NCBI GenBank assembly: GCA_046349855.1
Contig: JAXMBM010000008.1
Coordinates: forward strand, 97,177 to 161,176
DNA length: 64,000 nt
Source: CAIXSC01 sp046349855
GTDB taxonomy: Bacteria; Planctomycetota; Planctomycetia; Pirellulales; Pirellulaceae
Direction of reading: 5' to 3'
Position 1 is the first letter of the stretch, and each line of letters opens with the position of its first letter. Of this stretch, positions 8,933 through 18,238 are shown in pieces. Below the pieces are notes generated by a model, which saw nothing but the letters and a program-made list of their open reading frames with translations, was not told the DNA's origin and made no database searches. The translations under genes were made by a program, and so were the position numbers.

Positions 8933-10420
8933 TCAGGCGAGCACACCGCGAACCAACTCGCCGTGGATATCGGTGAGGCGGAAGTCGCGGCCCTGAAAGC
9001 GATAGGTCAGCCGGGTGTGGTCGATGCCCAGCAGGTGGAGGAGGGTGGCGTTCAGATCGTGCACGTGAACCGGATCGCGCACGATGTTGTAACAGTAGTC
9101 GTCGGTCTCGCCGTAGGTCGTCCCGGCCTGGATGCCGGCACCGGCCAGCAGCATGGTGAAGCACCGCGGGTGATGATCGCGGCCATAGTTATCGGCGGTC
9201 AGTGTTCCCTGGGAATAGATGGTGCGACCGAATTCACCTCCCCAGACGATCAGCGTGTCCTGGAGCAACCCGCGCTGCTGCAGGTCGTGCAGCAGGGCTC
9301 CGGTCGCCTGATCGGTGTCGCGGCACTGGCCGCGGATGGCCTGAGGCAGATTGCCGTGATGATCCCAGCCCATGTGGAACAGCTGGACGAAGCGCACGTC
9401 GCGTTCGGCCAGCCGCCGCGCCAGCAGGCAGTTCGCCGCATAACTCCCGGGACGCTTGACGTCGGGGCCGTACTGGTCCAGGACGTGCTGCGGCTCGCTC
9501 GAGAGATCCAGCAGTTCCGGGACGCTGGCCTGCATGCGAAACGCCATCTCGTACTGACTGATCCGCGTCTGGATTTCGGGATCACCCAGCTGCTGAAAGT
9601 GCTGTTGGTTGAGGGCCGCGAGTCGATCGAGGGTCGAGCGGCGCAGATCCCGATCCACTCCCGGCGGATTCGACAGGTAGAGGACCGCGTCGCCTCGATT
9701 GCGGAACTTGACCCCCTGGTGTTTCGACGGCAGGAAGCCCGCACCCCACAGCCGGTCGTACAGCGGCTGATCGTCGGGACGGCCGCTGCCGAAGGAGGTG
9801 AGGACCACGTACGACGGCAGGTCCCGATTGACGCTGCCCAGGCCATAGCCGACCCACGCGCCGATGCTGGGGCGACCGGCCAGCTGAGCACCCGTCTGCG
9901 CGAAGGTGATCGCCGGGTCGTGATTGATGGCCTCGGTATTCACCGTGCGTATCATGCAGAACTGATCGGCCCACTTCGCCATGTGCGGGACCAGCTCGCT
10001 GAACCACATGCCCGACTGGCCGTGCTGGGCGAACTTGAAGATCGACGGCGCCACCGGGAACTTGGCCTGACCCGAAGTCATCGTCGTCAGCCGCTGGCCT
10101 CGGCGGATCGAGTCCGGCAGATCCTCGCCGCGGCGCTTTTCCAGCGTGGGCTTGGGATCGAACAGATCCATCTGCGACGGTGCACCCGACTGGTAGAGAT
10201 AGATGATCCGCTTGGCCCGCGGTGGATGGTGCGGCAACCCGGGCAATCCGAGTGTCTCGGCCGCGGGGTCGCGGCCCGCCGCGGCCTCGGCGCCGTTGGC
10301 CGCTTCACCCAACAACGTGCCCAGCGCGGCCAGTCCGACCGCCGCCGATCCACTCGCCAGGAACGCTCGCCGACGGGCCAGGAGTTGCCAATCTGAGAGG
10401 TGCATCTGCCAGTCCTTCAC
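8933..10420 (-). CDS. DUF1501 family protein (sulfatase-fold, Tat-exported)
   Basis: A 495-residue DUF1501 protein. A Tat-like signal is present: Arg-rich LLARRRAFLASGSAAVG followed by a hydrophobic stretch. The alkaline-phosphatase/sulfatase-like fold shows in the blocks IYLYQSGAPSQMDLFDPKP, WDHHGNLPQAIRGQ, LIVWGGEFGRTIYSQG and YGRDHHPRCFTMLLAGAG, with His/Asp residues placed like metal ligands. Its ATG overlaps the TGA of the cytochrome/PSD1 gene upstream (ATGA), showing translational coupling. This PSD1-DUF1501 pairing is characteristic of Planctomycetota. The biochemical role is unknown; the pair is often proposed to act in polysaccharide degradation in expanded planctomycete compartments. 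Confidence 0.9.
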   Translation of the reverse strand: MKDWQMHLSDWQLLARRRAFLASGSAAVGLAALGTLLGEAANGAEAAAGRDPAAETLGLPGLPHHPPRAKRIIYLYQSGAPSQMDLFDPKPTLEKRRGEDLPDSIRRGQRLTTMTSGQAKFPVAPSIFKFAQHGQSGMWFSELVPHMAKWADQFCMIRTVNTEAINHDPAITFAQTGAQLAGRPSIGAWVGYGLGSVNRDLPSYVVLTSFGSGRPDDQPLYDRLWGAGFLPSKHQGVKFRNRGDAVLYLSNPPGVDRDLRRSTLDRLAALNQQHFQQLGDPEIQTRISQYEMAFRMQASVPELLDLSSEPQHVLDQYGPDVKRPGSYAANCLLARRLAERDVRFVQLFHMGWDHHGNLPQAIRGQCRDTDQATGALLHDLQQRGLLQDTLIVWGGEFGRTIYSQGTLTADNYGRDHHPRCFTMLLAGAGIQAGTTYGETDDYCYNIVRDPVHVHDLNATLLHLLGIDHTRLTYRFQGRDFRLTDIHGELVRGVLA

Positions 10421-13400
10421 TCTCGAGTGATCGCTTCATCCAGGTTCAAGATGACGTTGGCCGCCAGCGCGTACGCTGCCAGCTCGACGGGGTCGAGCGC
10501 GCCGGGCGGAACCGACTGGCCGAACGTGATCAGCCGCCGCGCGGAGTCGGGCTGTTCGCGGAGCCGGGCCAGGTCGTGCTCCAGCCCCGCCGTCAGGATG
10601 CGCAATTCATCGGCCGTGGGTTCGCGGCAGGTGACGAGGCGGAATCCGAGGGCCAGGCGCGTGGTCGGTTGGTCTCCGCCCGCCGTCAGCATCCGCTCGG
10701 CCAGCCGCCGCGCCGCTTCGACGTAGGTGATTTCGTTGAGCAACGCCAATGCCTGGAGCGGCGTGTTGGTCCGCGAGCGCTTGATCGTGCAGATCTCGCG
10801 GTTGGGCGCGTCGAACAGCAGCATCGTGGGAGGCGCGGCGGTTCGTTTCCAGACGGTGTACAACGTCCGGCGATAGAGGCCGTCTCCCTGGTCCGGTTTG
10901 TAATTCCGCAGATCTCCGTACACGCTTGTCTCGTCCCACACGCCGTCCGGCATATAGGGACGCACGCTCGGTCCCCCAATCTTTTCGACCAGCAGCCCGC
11001 TGGCCGCCAGCGCCTGATCGCGGAGCAACTCGCCGGTGAGGCGGAATCGCGGACCGCGCGCCAGCAGGCGGTTATCGGGATCGCGCTGCAGCAGTTCCGG
11101 AGTGACGCGCGACGACTGCCGATACGCGGCACTCAGCACGATCAGTTTCTGGAGTGCCTTCATATCCCAGCGGCTCGCGGGACGACCGTTCACCGCGGGC
11201 GACGACGTCGGTTCGACGAATTCGCAGGCCAGCCAGTCGAGCAGCTCGGGATGACTGGGGAACTCGGACTGCGACCCGAAGTTCTCGGTGGTCTTCACGA
11301 GTCCCGTGCCGAAGAACCGTTCCCAGGTGCGATTCACCCAGACGCGGGCGGTCAGCGGATGGCGGGGACTCACGATCCAGCGGGCCAGGCCGAGTCGATT
11401 GAGCGATTCGCCGGCGGGGAGGGGCGGCAGGGCGGCGGGCAGGCCCGCCGTTACCGGTTCACCGCGCTTATCGTACTGACCGCGAATCAGGAAGAACGAC
11501 TCGCGCGGTTTGTCGAGTTCCTTCATGATCATGACGGTGGGAAACGACGTGCGGACGGCGTCGCGGGCCTGTTTGGCCTCGGTCACGGCCCGCTCGGCAC
11601 GCTTCACCGGACTATCGACGTTTTCCCGGAAGAACTTTTCCAGCTCCGCCCGCTGCTCGGCCGTGCGCTGCGACGGTTCGACCGTCAGGATCGCCTGCAG
11701 CGCCGCCGGGACGGTGGCCCCCTGAAGCGTCACGGTGCCGGTTGGCAGCGACGTGCGCGACAAACGGAAGCGGCCGATGTTGTGGCGATCAATGGCCTCG
11801 TGGTACAGCCGCACGACGCAGGTGGCGTCGGCCGGCACGGCCAGCGGAGCGTCGAAGAGGAACATCGCGCGGCGCGGCAGACGCTTGGCGGGATCGTTGC
11901 CGTCGATCGCCCAGCCTTTGGCCCGATTGCCGCTCAGCACCTGCTGGATGTCCCAGTTCGGCTGCGAATAGTCGGCGGCGACCTGCGCGAGTTTCGCGCG
12001 GAGCGGTGTGGCCAGCCCCGGCGCCGTGACCTCGGCTTCCACTCGAGTCAGGACGTAGTTCCCGTTGGGGTAACGCCCCAGGCTCTGGTTGGGCAGGCTG
12101 GGATCGGGGAAGGTTTCGAGCAGGATTCCGGAGAGAGGACCGGCGGGAAGCGGCGCCGTGACCTCGTAGGTGTCGTGTGGCGGATTCTGGCCGCTCGCCA
12201 GGTACGTGCCGTCCGGTTGACGGGTCAGCGTGGCGCCGCCCAGCGATTTCACGTCGCGCGGTTCGAGCCCGATCCAGGCGGCGGTCTGCTCGCCCAGCTG
12301 CCGGCGGAAGGTCGGTTCCCACGCCGCCACCAGTTCCGGCAGCCGCGCGGTCTCTTCACGCAAACGGGCCTCTGCCTGCGGTATGGCCGCTTCCAGTTCC
12401 GCCAGCCGCTTCTCCTGCTCGGGCGTGGGAGCCGTCAGCACCGGATCGGTGTTGCGCGACTCTCCCTGCAGCGTCCCGCTCTCCGGCACGTTGTTGAAGA
12501 ACGCGAACAGCTGGTAGAACTCGCGCTGCGTGATCGGATCGTACTTGTGATCGTGGCAGCGACAGCAGTTCAGCGTCAGGCCGAGCCAGGTGAGGCCCGT
12601 CGTCTCGACCCGGTCGATCACCGTCTCGACCCGCCATTCCTCGGCAATGATCCCTCCTTCGCCATTCAGCCGGTGGTTACGGTTGAAACCGGTGGCGACC
12701 AGCTGCCGATGCGTCGGCTGCGGCAGGAGATCGCCCGCCAATTGCTCGATGGTGAACTGATCGAACGGCAGGTTGCGATTGAACGCGTCGATCACCCAGT
12801 CGCGCCAGGGCCATTGCTGACGGCTGCTGTCGATCTGAAAGCCGTTGCTGTCGGCGTAGCGGGCGTAGTCGAGCCATTGGAGTGCCATCCGTTCGCCATA
12901 GCGGGGAGATTCGAGCAACCGATCGACGAGCCGTTCGTAGGCATCGGGCGAACGGTCCGCCAGGAATTCATCCACCTCGCGCGGGCTGGGGGGGAGTCCG
13001 GTGAGGTCCAGTGAAACGCGACGGATCAGCGTCTCGCGACTCGCCTCCGAAGCCGGGCTCAACCCCTCACTCTCCAGACGCGCCAGGATGAATCGATCGA
13101 TGTCGGTCCGAGCCCAATCGCGCCGAGTCACCGCCGGTACGGCCGGCCGCTCGGGCGGCAGAAAGGCCCAATGTCCCTGGTAGTCTGCTCCTTCCGCGAC
13201 CCAACGGCGCAGCAACTCCCGCTGCGCTGCCGTCAGCGCCTTGCCCCGAACTGGGCGGCGGCATCTGTTCATCCGGATCGCTGCTGGTGAGTCGCCGGAT
13301 CAGTTCGCTGGCGTCGGGTTTTCCAGGCACGATGGCGGGCGTTCCCGATTCGCCGGGCCGCAGGGCCTGGTCGCGGAGGTCCAGCCGCAAGCCGGCCTGG

Positions 13401-13607
13401 CGGGTCTTCTCGTCCGGGCCATGGCACTGGAAGCAGGTGTTGGACAACAGAGGGCGGATGTCGCGGTTGAACGACAGTCGCGCGGACCCGCCACCGCCGG
13501 CTCGGCGGCCGCCACGGGTTGGGCTCGAGCCCGGCCAGCGACACCGCGGCCAGAACGCTGAGGAACAGACACAGGGTGAGCAGCGACGAGCAATCATGGC
13601 ACAGCAA
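10417..13607 (-). pseudogene. Planctomycete cytochrome C / PSD1 protein, frameshifted near the N-terminus
   Basis: From 13272 to 10417 one frame encodes the DUF1549 and DUF1553 (PSD1) parts: LARLESEGLSPASEASRETL, the ADSNGFQID block, CCRCHDHKYDPI and VWKRTAAPPTMLLFDAP. The expected N-terminal haem domain (SFNRDIRPLLSNTCFQCHGPD, then SSDPDEQMPPPSSG) lies upstream in another frame. The frames join exactly if one base is removed from the GGGG run (CCCC on the plus strand, 13244-13247). A signal peptide (LLTLCLFLSVLAAVSLAGL) sits in a third frame, with a second shift near 13500-13590. As written, no full-length protein is made. The motifs on both sides are intact, so either a sequencing indel or a very recent mutation is likely. 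Its stop overlaps the DUF1501 start. Confidence 0.8.
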
Positions 13608-13944
13608 CTCGAGAGGCTCAGGCGGGCTCAGGGGAGAACTACGGGCGGGCCTTCATCTTAGCATGTCGACGGGTCGTTCCGAAATGCTGGCCGACGCGAC
13701 TCGCCGGGGAACCTTGCCGGTCGATGGCGATCAGCGGACCCATGGCCCGACCCGCCGGCAGGGGATCGGTTGGGAAGTGCACCGAAGCGGACTCGGCGGG
13801 GTAGCGACGCGGAGAAACTGACCTAGGTGGATGGGGACGGTGGCTGCTATCATCCCCGCGCTTGGTGTTGCGCCGGCACCGCGGAACCCGCGGTTCGGCC
13901 GTACGAGCGACAAGGTTAGTTGTCTCAGGAGGAGACTGGGAAAT
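13608..13944. other. Divergent intergenic region, no gene seen
   Basis: This 337-bp stretch separates the minus-strand cytochrome/PSD1 operon from the plus-strand TIGR03009 gene. I see no plausible reading frame with a ribosome binding site, no RNA gene and no clear palindrome. Only the AGGAGG site at about 13928-13933 for the downstream start is recognisable. It must hold the promoters of two divergent transcripts, but I cannot pick out boxes with confidence. Confidence 0.5.
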
Positions 13945-15285
13945 ATGCGCAGGGACGCGGCAGTAATCGTGACGGCGGTGGTGGCCAGCCTGGTTTTCGG
14001 CTCCTTCCCCCGCATTCTCCCCGCTCAGATCACCGCCCCGACGCGTCAGGGCACGGGAACGGTGCCTGCGACGAAGGGCGCTTCCCAGCCCACTCAGCCC
14101 GTTTACGGCCCCGAGCCGGAAACGCCGCGGACGGCACGCACGGCGGGCGGCACCAGTCCCGGCTCGGCGACCCCGCGGACCACCTCAGGGACGCCCGCCA
14201 GCGGCACTCCCGCCGGAGGTGCTCGCGTCGGTGGTGCGGCGGCCACTGGCACGCCCGGCAGTGGTGCGCCCGGCAGTGGCACGGCGGGAGGTACGCCGGC
14301 GCGGACCACGGCGTCGCCGCAAGGGAAAGCACCCGCGGGACCTGCCGGGGTAACTCAGCCCGTGTTCCGTCCGGCCACGCCGGGTTTGGTGGCCGCTCCG
14401 CAGGCGCCCAGCTGGTTCCCGTTGCCTCCCGAACACGAGAAATACCTCGATCAGGTGCTGCAGTACTGGCAGGATTCGAGTTCCAAGATCAAGCGGTACC
14501 GCTGCAAGTTTACCCGCTGGGAGTACGACGGGACGTTCATGTCGCGGGATGTGAAGACGGGCGAGATGCCGGCGAAGACGCAGAGCACCGGGGTGATCAA
14601 GTACGCGGCTCCGGACAAGGGTTTGTTCAAGGTCGAGCAGTTGCTGTACTACACGCCGCCGCAGAAGGCGGGGGAGCGGGCTCAGTACCTGGCGCGGCCG
14701 GAAGATCGCGGGGAGCAGTGGATCTGCGACGGCAAGTCGGTCTTTGCGTTCGACCATCAGCAGAAGCAGCTGATGCAGACCGAGTTGCCGCCGGAGATGC
14801 AGGGGCGGGCGATCGTCGATGGTCCGCTGCCGTTCATGTTTGGGGCCGACGCGGCGAAGATCAAGCAGCGGTTCTGGATTCGCGTCATCACTCCCAAGGA
14901 CTCGAAGGGTGAGTACTGGCTGGAAGCGGTGCCCAAGACGCGGACCGACGCGGCCAACTTCAAGATGCTGCACATCATCATCGACGAGGCCGACTTCCTG
15001 CCCAAGGCGATGGCCCTGTTTGGACCGAACTATGATCCGCGGACCAATCCCACCTGCACGAATTTCGTGTTTGAGAAGCGGGAAGTGAACTGGAACGACA
15101 CGATCGACAAGATCAACATCTTTGCCCGCGAGTTCTGGGAACCGGCCACTCCGCTGGGTTACAAGAAGGTGGTCGAACGTTACCAGCCGACTCCGGAGGA
15201 GCGGACGGCTGCTCCGGGGACGGTCGCGCCAGGCCCGGCCACGAAACAGGCGACCCGTCCCGGTCCGGTGCGACCGAACCGCTGA
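13945..15285 (+). CDS. TIGR03009 family planctomycete protein
   Basis: A 446-residue secreted protein. After a signal peptide (VIVTAVVASLVFGSFPRILPAQ) there is a Thr/Gly/Ala/Pro-rich low-complexity linker (about residues 30-145), including short repeats of the GSGAPGSGTAGG type. A globular domain begins at EKYLDQVLQYWQDSSSKIK and continues through FTRWEYDGTF, EQWICDGKSVFAFDHQQKQ and PLPFMFGADAAKIKQRFWIR, matching my memory of TIGR03009, a domain found almost only in Planctomycetes. Its fold resembles LolA/LolB-type lipoprotein carriers, which is inference only. A near-perfect AGGAGG lies 11 bases before the ATG at 13945, which decides this start over the longer frame from 13831. Confidence 0.8.
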   Translation: MRRDAAVIVTAVVASLVFGSFPRILPAQITAPTRQGTGTVPATKGASQPTQPVYGPEPETPRTARTAGGTSPGSATPRTTSGTPASGTPAGGARVGGAAATGTPGSGAPGSGTAGGTPARTTASPQGKAPAGPAGVTQPVFRPATPGLVAAPQAPSWFPLPPEHEKYLDQVLQYWQDSSSKIKRYRCKFTRWEYDGTFMSRDVKTGEMPAKTQSTGVIKYAAPDKGLFKVEQLLYYTPPQKAGERAQYLARPEDRGEQWICDGKSVFAFDHQQKQLMQTELPPEMQGRAIVDGPLPFMFGADAAKIKQRFWIRVITPKDSKGEYWLEAVPKTRTDAANFKMLHIIIDEADFLPKAMALFGPNYDPRTNPTCTNFVFEKREVNWNDTIDKINIFAREFWEPATPLGYKKVVERYQPTPEERTAAPGTVAPGPATKQATRPGPVRPNR

Positions 15286-15343
15286 CGGCCGGCGGCGTCG
15301 GCGTGCCTTGTCAAGCAGGTCGGTGCGGGTGTAACGTGGCATC

Positions 15344-16405
15344 ATGAATACTGAGCACGCCAGTCGACAGGACGGCTCGGTCGCCCCACCGACCCACCCC
15401 CTCTGGCTCGGCTTCGACGTCGGCGGCACGAACATCAAGATTGGACTTGTCGACGACACCGGCCGGCCGCTGGGCAAGACGAGTCTGCCGTCGGAGCCAG
15501 ATCGGTCGCCGGACGGCACCGTGGTGCGCATGGTCGAGTCGGCGGCACGGCTCTTGACCGACCTGGGGTGGGGCTGGAACGAGGTCCGCGGGGTCGGGCT
15601 GGGTACGCCCGGTACGATGGACATTCCGCGGGGCCTGATGCTTGATCCGCCCAATATGCCGGGCTGGCATTACTATCCGATTCGGGACCGGCTGGCGGAG
15701 GCCTGTGGAAAGCCGGTGTCGTTTGCCAACGATGCCAACGCGGCGGCGTTCGGCGAGTTCTGGGTCGGGAGCGGCCGAAAGTACCCCAGCATTGTCCTGC
15801 TGACGCTCGGCACGGGGGTCGGCGGGGGGATCATCGTCCATGGGCTATCCATCGACGGGGAAAACAGTTGCGGCAGCGAATGTGGTCACATCATCATCGA
15901 CCACCACGACTCCGCCCGACTCTGCAATTGCGGCCAGCGTGGCCATCTGGAAGCGTACGCCAGCGCCACGGCGCTGATGAAACGTTGCGAGGAAGCGCTG
16001 GCGGCGGGACGGGCCAGTGAACTGGCCACTCGAGCCGCTCAAGGGGAGCGGCTCACCCCCCTGGTCATCGGCGAGGAGGCGGAGCGAGGTGATCCTCTGG
16101 CGCTCGAACTGGTCCTCGACACCGGCTATTACCTGGGAGTGGGGATCACGAGTCTCATGCATACGATTGATCCTGGGGCGGTGATTCTCGGGGGAGCGAT
16201 GAACTTTGGCGGGCACGATACGCCGCTCGGCCGCCGCTTTCTGGCACGGATTCGCGACGAGGTGCGGCGGCGGGCCTTTCCCGTTTTGGCCGAGAGAACT
16301 ACGATCGACTTTGCGCAGTTGGGCGGCGACGCGGGGTTCATTGGAGCAGCCGGTATCGCTCGCGCCGCTCTGTGCCCCTCCCCGGGTTCCGCCGGCCCCT
16401 CCTGA
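15344..16405 (+). CDS. ROK family sugar kinase (glucokinase-like)
   Basis: A 353-residue cytoplasmic kinase of the ROK family. The phosphate-binding loop GFDVGGTNIKIGLVDD is near residue 25, the catalytic region FANDANAAAFGEFW follows, then TLGTGVGGGIIV, the ROK signature around GHIIIDHH, and the zinc motif CNCGQRGHLEAYAS. The usual zinc motif is CxCGxxGCxE; here the third Cys is His, a substitution that can still bind zinc. Late blocks IDPGAVILGGAMNFGG complete the fold. The likely reaction is ATP-dependent phosphorylation of glucose or a related hexose, but substrate cannot be read from the sequence. It lies 21 bases upstream of lepA on the same strand. Confidence 0.88.
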   Translation: MNTEHASRQDGSVAPPTHPLWLGFDVGGTNIKIGLVDDTGRPLGKTSLPSEPDRSPDGTVVRMVESAARLLTDLGWGWNEVRGVGLGTPGTMDIPRGLMLDPPNMPGWHYYPIRDRLAEACGKPVSFANDANAAAFGEFWVGSGRKYPSIVLLTLGTGVGGGIIVHGLSIDGENSCGSECGHIIIDHHDSARLCNCGQRGHLEAYASATALMKRCEEALAAGRASELATRAAQGERLTPLVIGEEAERGDPLALELVLDTGYYLGVGITSLMHTIDPGAVILGGAMNFGGHDTPLGRRFLARIRDEVRRRAFPVLAERTTIDFAQLGGDAGFIGAAGIARAALCPSPGSAGPS

Positions 16406-16426
16406 ATCCGAGATACGCTGAATCGC

Positions 16427-18238
16427 ATGCCCGACTTCGACTGCCAGCATATTCGCAATTTCTGCATCATCGCCCATATCGACCATGGGAAGAGTACGCT
16501 GGCCGACCGGCTGCTCGAATTCACCGGCACCGTCCAGAAACGCGAACTCAAAGAGCAGATGCTGGACGATATGGAGCTGGAGCGGCAGCGAGGCATCACC
16601 ATCAAGGCCCGGGCCGTCCGGATGCAGTACTCCCGCAACGGGGAACTGTACGAACTCAACCTCATCGACACTCCCGGTCACGTCGACTTCCACTACGAGG
16701 TCTCCCGCTCGCTGGCCTGCTGCGAAGGGGCACTGCTGCTGGTGGATGCGTTCCAGGGGGTCGAGGCGCAAACGGTGGCCAACGCCTACGCTGCCATCGA
16801 TGCCAATCTCACCATCCTGCCGGTCATCAACAAAATCGACTTGAAGCACGCCCGCGTCGACGAGGTGGTGGCGGAGATGGAGCAGACGCTGGCGGTGGGA
16901 GCGGATGAAATCCTCAAAGCCAGTGCCAAAGCCGGCTTGGGCATCTCCGAGATTCTCGACGCCGTCATCGATCGGATCCCGCCGCCGGCCGGCGATCCGG
17001 CCGCGACGCTGCAGGCGATGGTGTTCGATTCGCACTACGACGATTATCGCGGCGCGATTATTTATGTGCGGGTGATGAACGGGCGGGTCGAACGGGGACA
17101 GAAGGTCCGGCTGCTGAGCGCCGGCACGGCGCACGAAGTTGTCGAGCTGGGGCAGTTCGTGCCGCAGCAGCGGCCGTGCGACTCGCTGCAGGCCGGGCAG
17201 GTCGGTTACCTGATCTGCAACATCAAGTCGCTCGATCTGGTCCATATCGGCGACACGGTCTCGGTGCCCGGCGACAACCCCGCGCCGCTGCTGGCCGGCT
17301 ACAAGTCGCCCAAGCGCATGGTCTACTGCGGACTCTACCCGTCCGACGGCCAGGACTTCGAGGAACTGCGCGACGCGCTCGAACGGCTGCACATCAACGA
17401 TCCCAGCTTCGAGTTCGAACCGGAAACCAGCGAGGCGCTCGGATTCGGCTTCCGCTGCGGCTTCCTCGGGCTGCTCCACATGGAGATCATCCAGCAGCGG
17501 CTCGAACAGGAATCCAACGTCGATCTCGTCCAGACCGCGCCCAACGTCACTTACGAAATCCAGCTGCGCACGGGGGAGACCAAGGAGATTCATCGGCCCC
17601 AGGAAGTCCCCGACTCGGGAGCCATCGACGAGTTCCGCCAGCCGATTGTCCGCGTCAACCTGATCGTGCCGAGCGACTATATCGGCACGGTCATGAAGCT
17701 CTGCCAGGATCGCCGGGGAGTGCAGCGGAGTCTCGAGCATCTGTCGGCGTCGCGGGCCATGCTGGTGTACGACCTCCCGCTGGCCGAGGTCATTTACGAC
17801 CTGCACGACAAGCTCAAGAGCGCCACGCGCGGCTACGGCACGATGGACTATGAAGTCATCGGTTACGAACCGGCCGACCTGGTCCGCATGGATATCCTGG
17901 TGAACGGCAAGCGGGTCGATGCGCTGAGTGTGATCTGCGATCGCCGCGACGCCGATCGGCGCGGCCGCGCCGTCTGCAAGCGCTTGAAAGGGGAGATCGA
18001 GCGGCACATGTTCGAGGTGGCCGTGCAGGCCGCCATCGGCTCCCGCGTGATCGCTCGGGAAACCGTGCCCGCCATGCGGAAGAACGTCACCGCCAAATGC
18101 TACGGCGGTGACATCACCCGCAAACGGAAGCTCTGGGAGAAGCAGAAGGAAGGCAAGAAGCGCATGAAGTCGATTGGCCAGGTCGACATCCCGCAGAAGG
18201 CGTTCCTCGCGGTGCTGGACACCGGCGAGGACCGATGA
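16427..18238 (+). CDS. lepA: Elongation factor 4 (LepA), back-translocating ribosomal GTPase
   Basis: A 603-residue protein, the usual length for LepA. The GTPase G motifs are intact: AHIDHGKSTLADRL (G1), RGITIKA (G2), DTPGHVDF (G3), NKIDLKHA (G4). They are followed by domain 2, the EF-G-like domains III and V (KLCQDRRGVQRSLEHL, LPLAEVIYDLHDKLKS, GYGTMDYEVIGYE), and the LepA-specific C-terminal domain with MRKNVTAKCYGGDITRKRK and the Lys-rich tail. EF4 acts on stalled or mistranslocated ribosomes. Its stop overlaps the start of the signal peptidase gene by ATGA, the lepA-lepB arrangement known from proteobacteria. Confidence 0.98.
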   Translation: MPDFDCQHIRNFCIIAHIDHGKSTLADRLLEFTGTVQKRELKEQMLDDMELERQRGITIKARAVRMQYSRNGELYELNLIDTPGHVDFHYEVSRSLACCEGALLLVDAFQGVEAQTVANAYAAIDANLTILPVINKIDLKHARVDEVVAEMEQTLAVGADEILKASAKAGLGISEILDAVIDRIPPPAGDPAATLQAMVFDSHYDDYRGAIIYVRVMNGRVERGQKVRLLSAGTAHEVVELGQFVPQQRPCDSLQAGQVGYLICNIKSLDLVHIGDTVSVPGDNPAPLLAGYKSPKRMVYCGLYPSDGQDFEELRDALERLHINDPSFEFEPETSEALGFGFRCGFLGLLHMEIIQQRLEQESNVDLVQTAPNVTYEIQLRTGETKEIHRPQEVPDSGAIDEFRQPIVRVNLIVPSDYIGTVMKLCQDRRGVQRSLEHLSASRAMLVYDLPLAEVIYDLHDKLKSATRGYGTMDYEVIGYEPADLVRMDILVNGKRVDALSVICDRRDADRRGRAVCKRLKGEIERHMFEVAVQAAIGSRVIARETVPAMRKNVTAKCYGGDITRKRKLWEKQKEGKKRMKSIGQVDIPQKAFLAVLDTGEDR

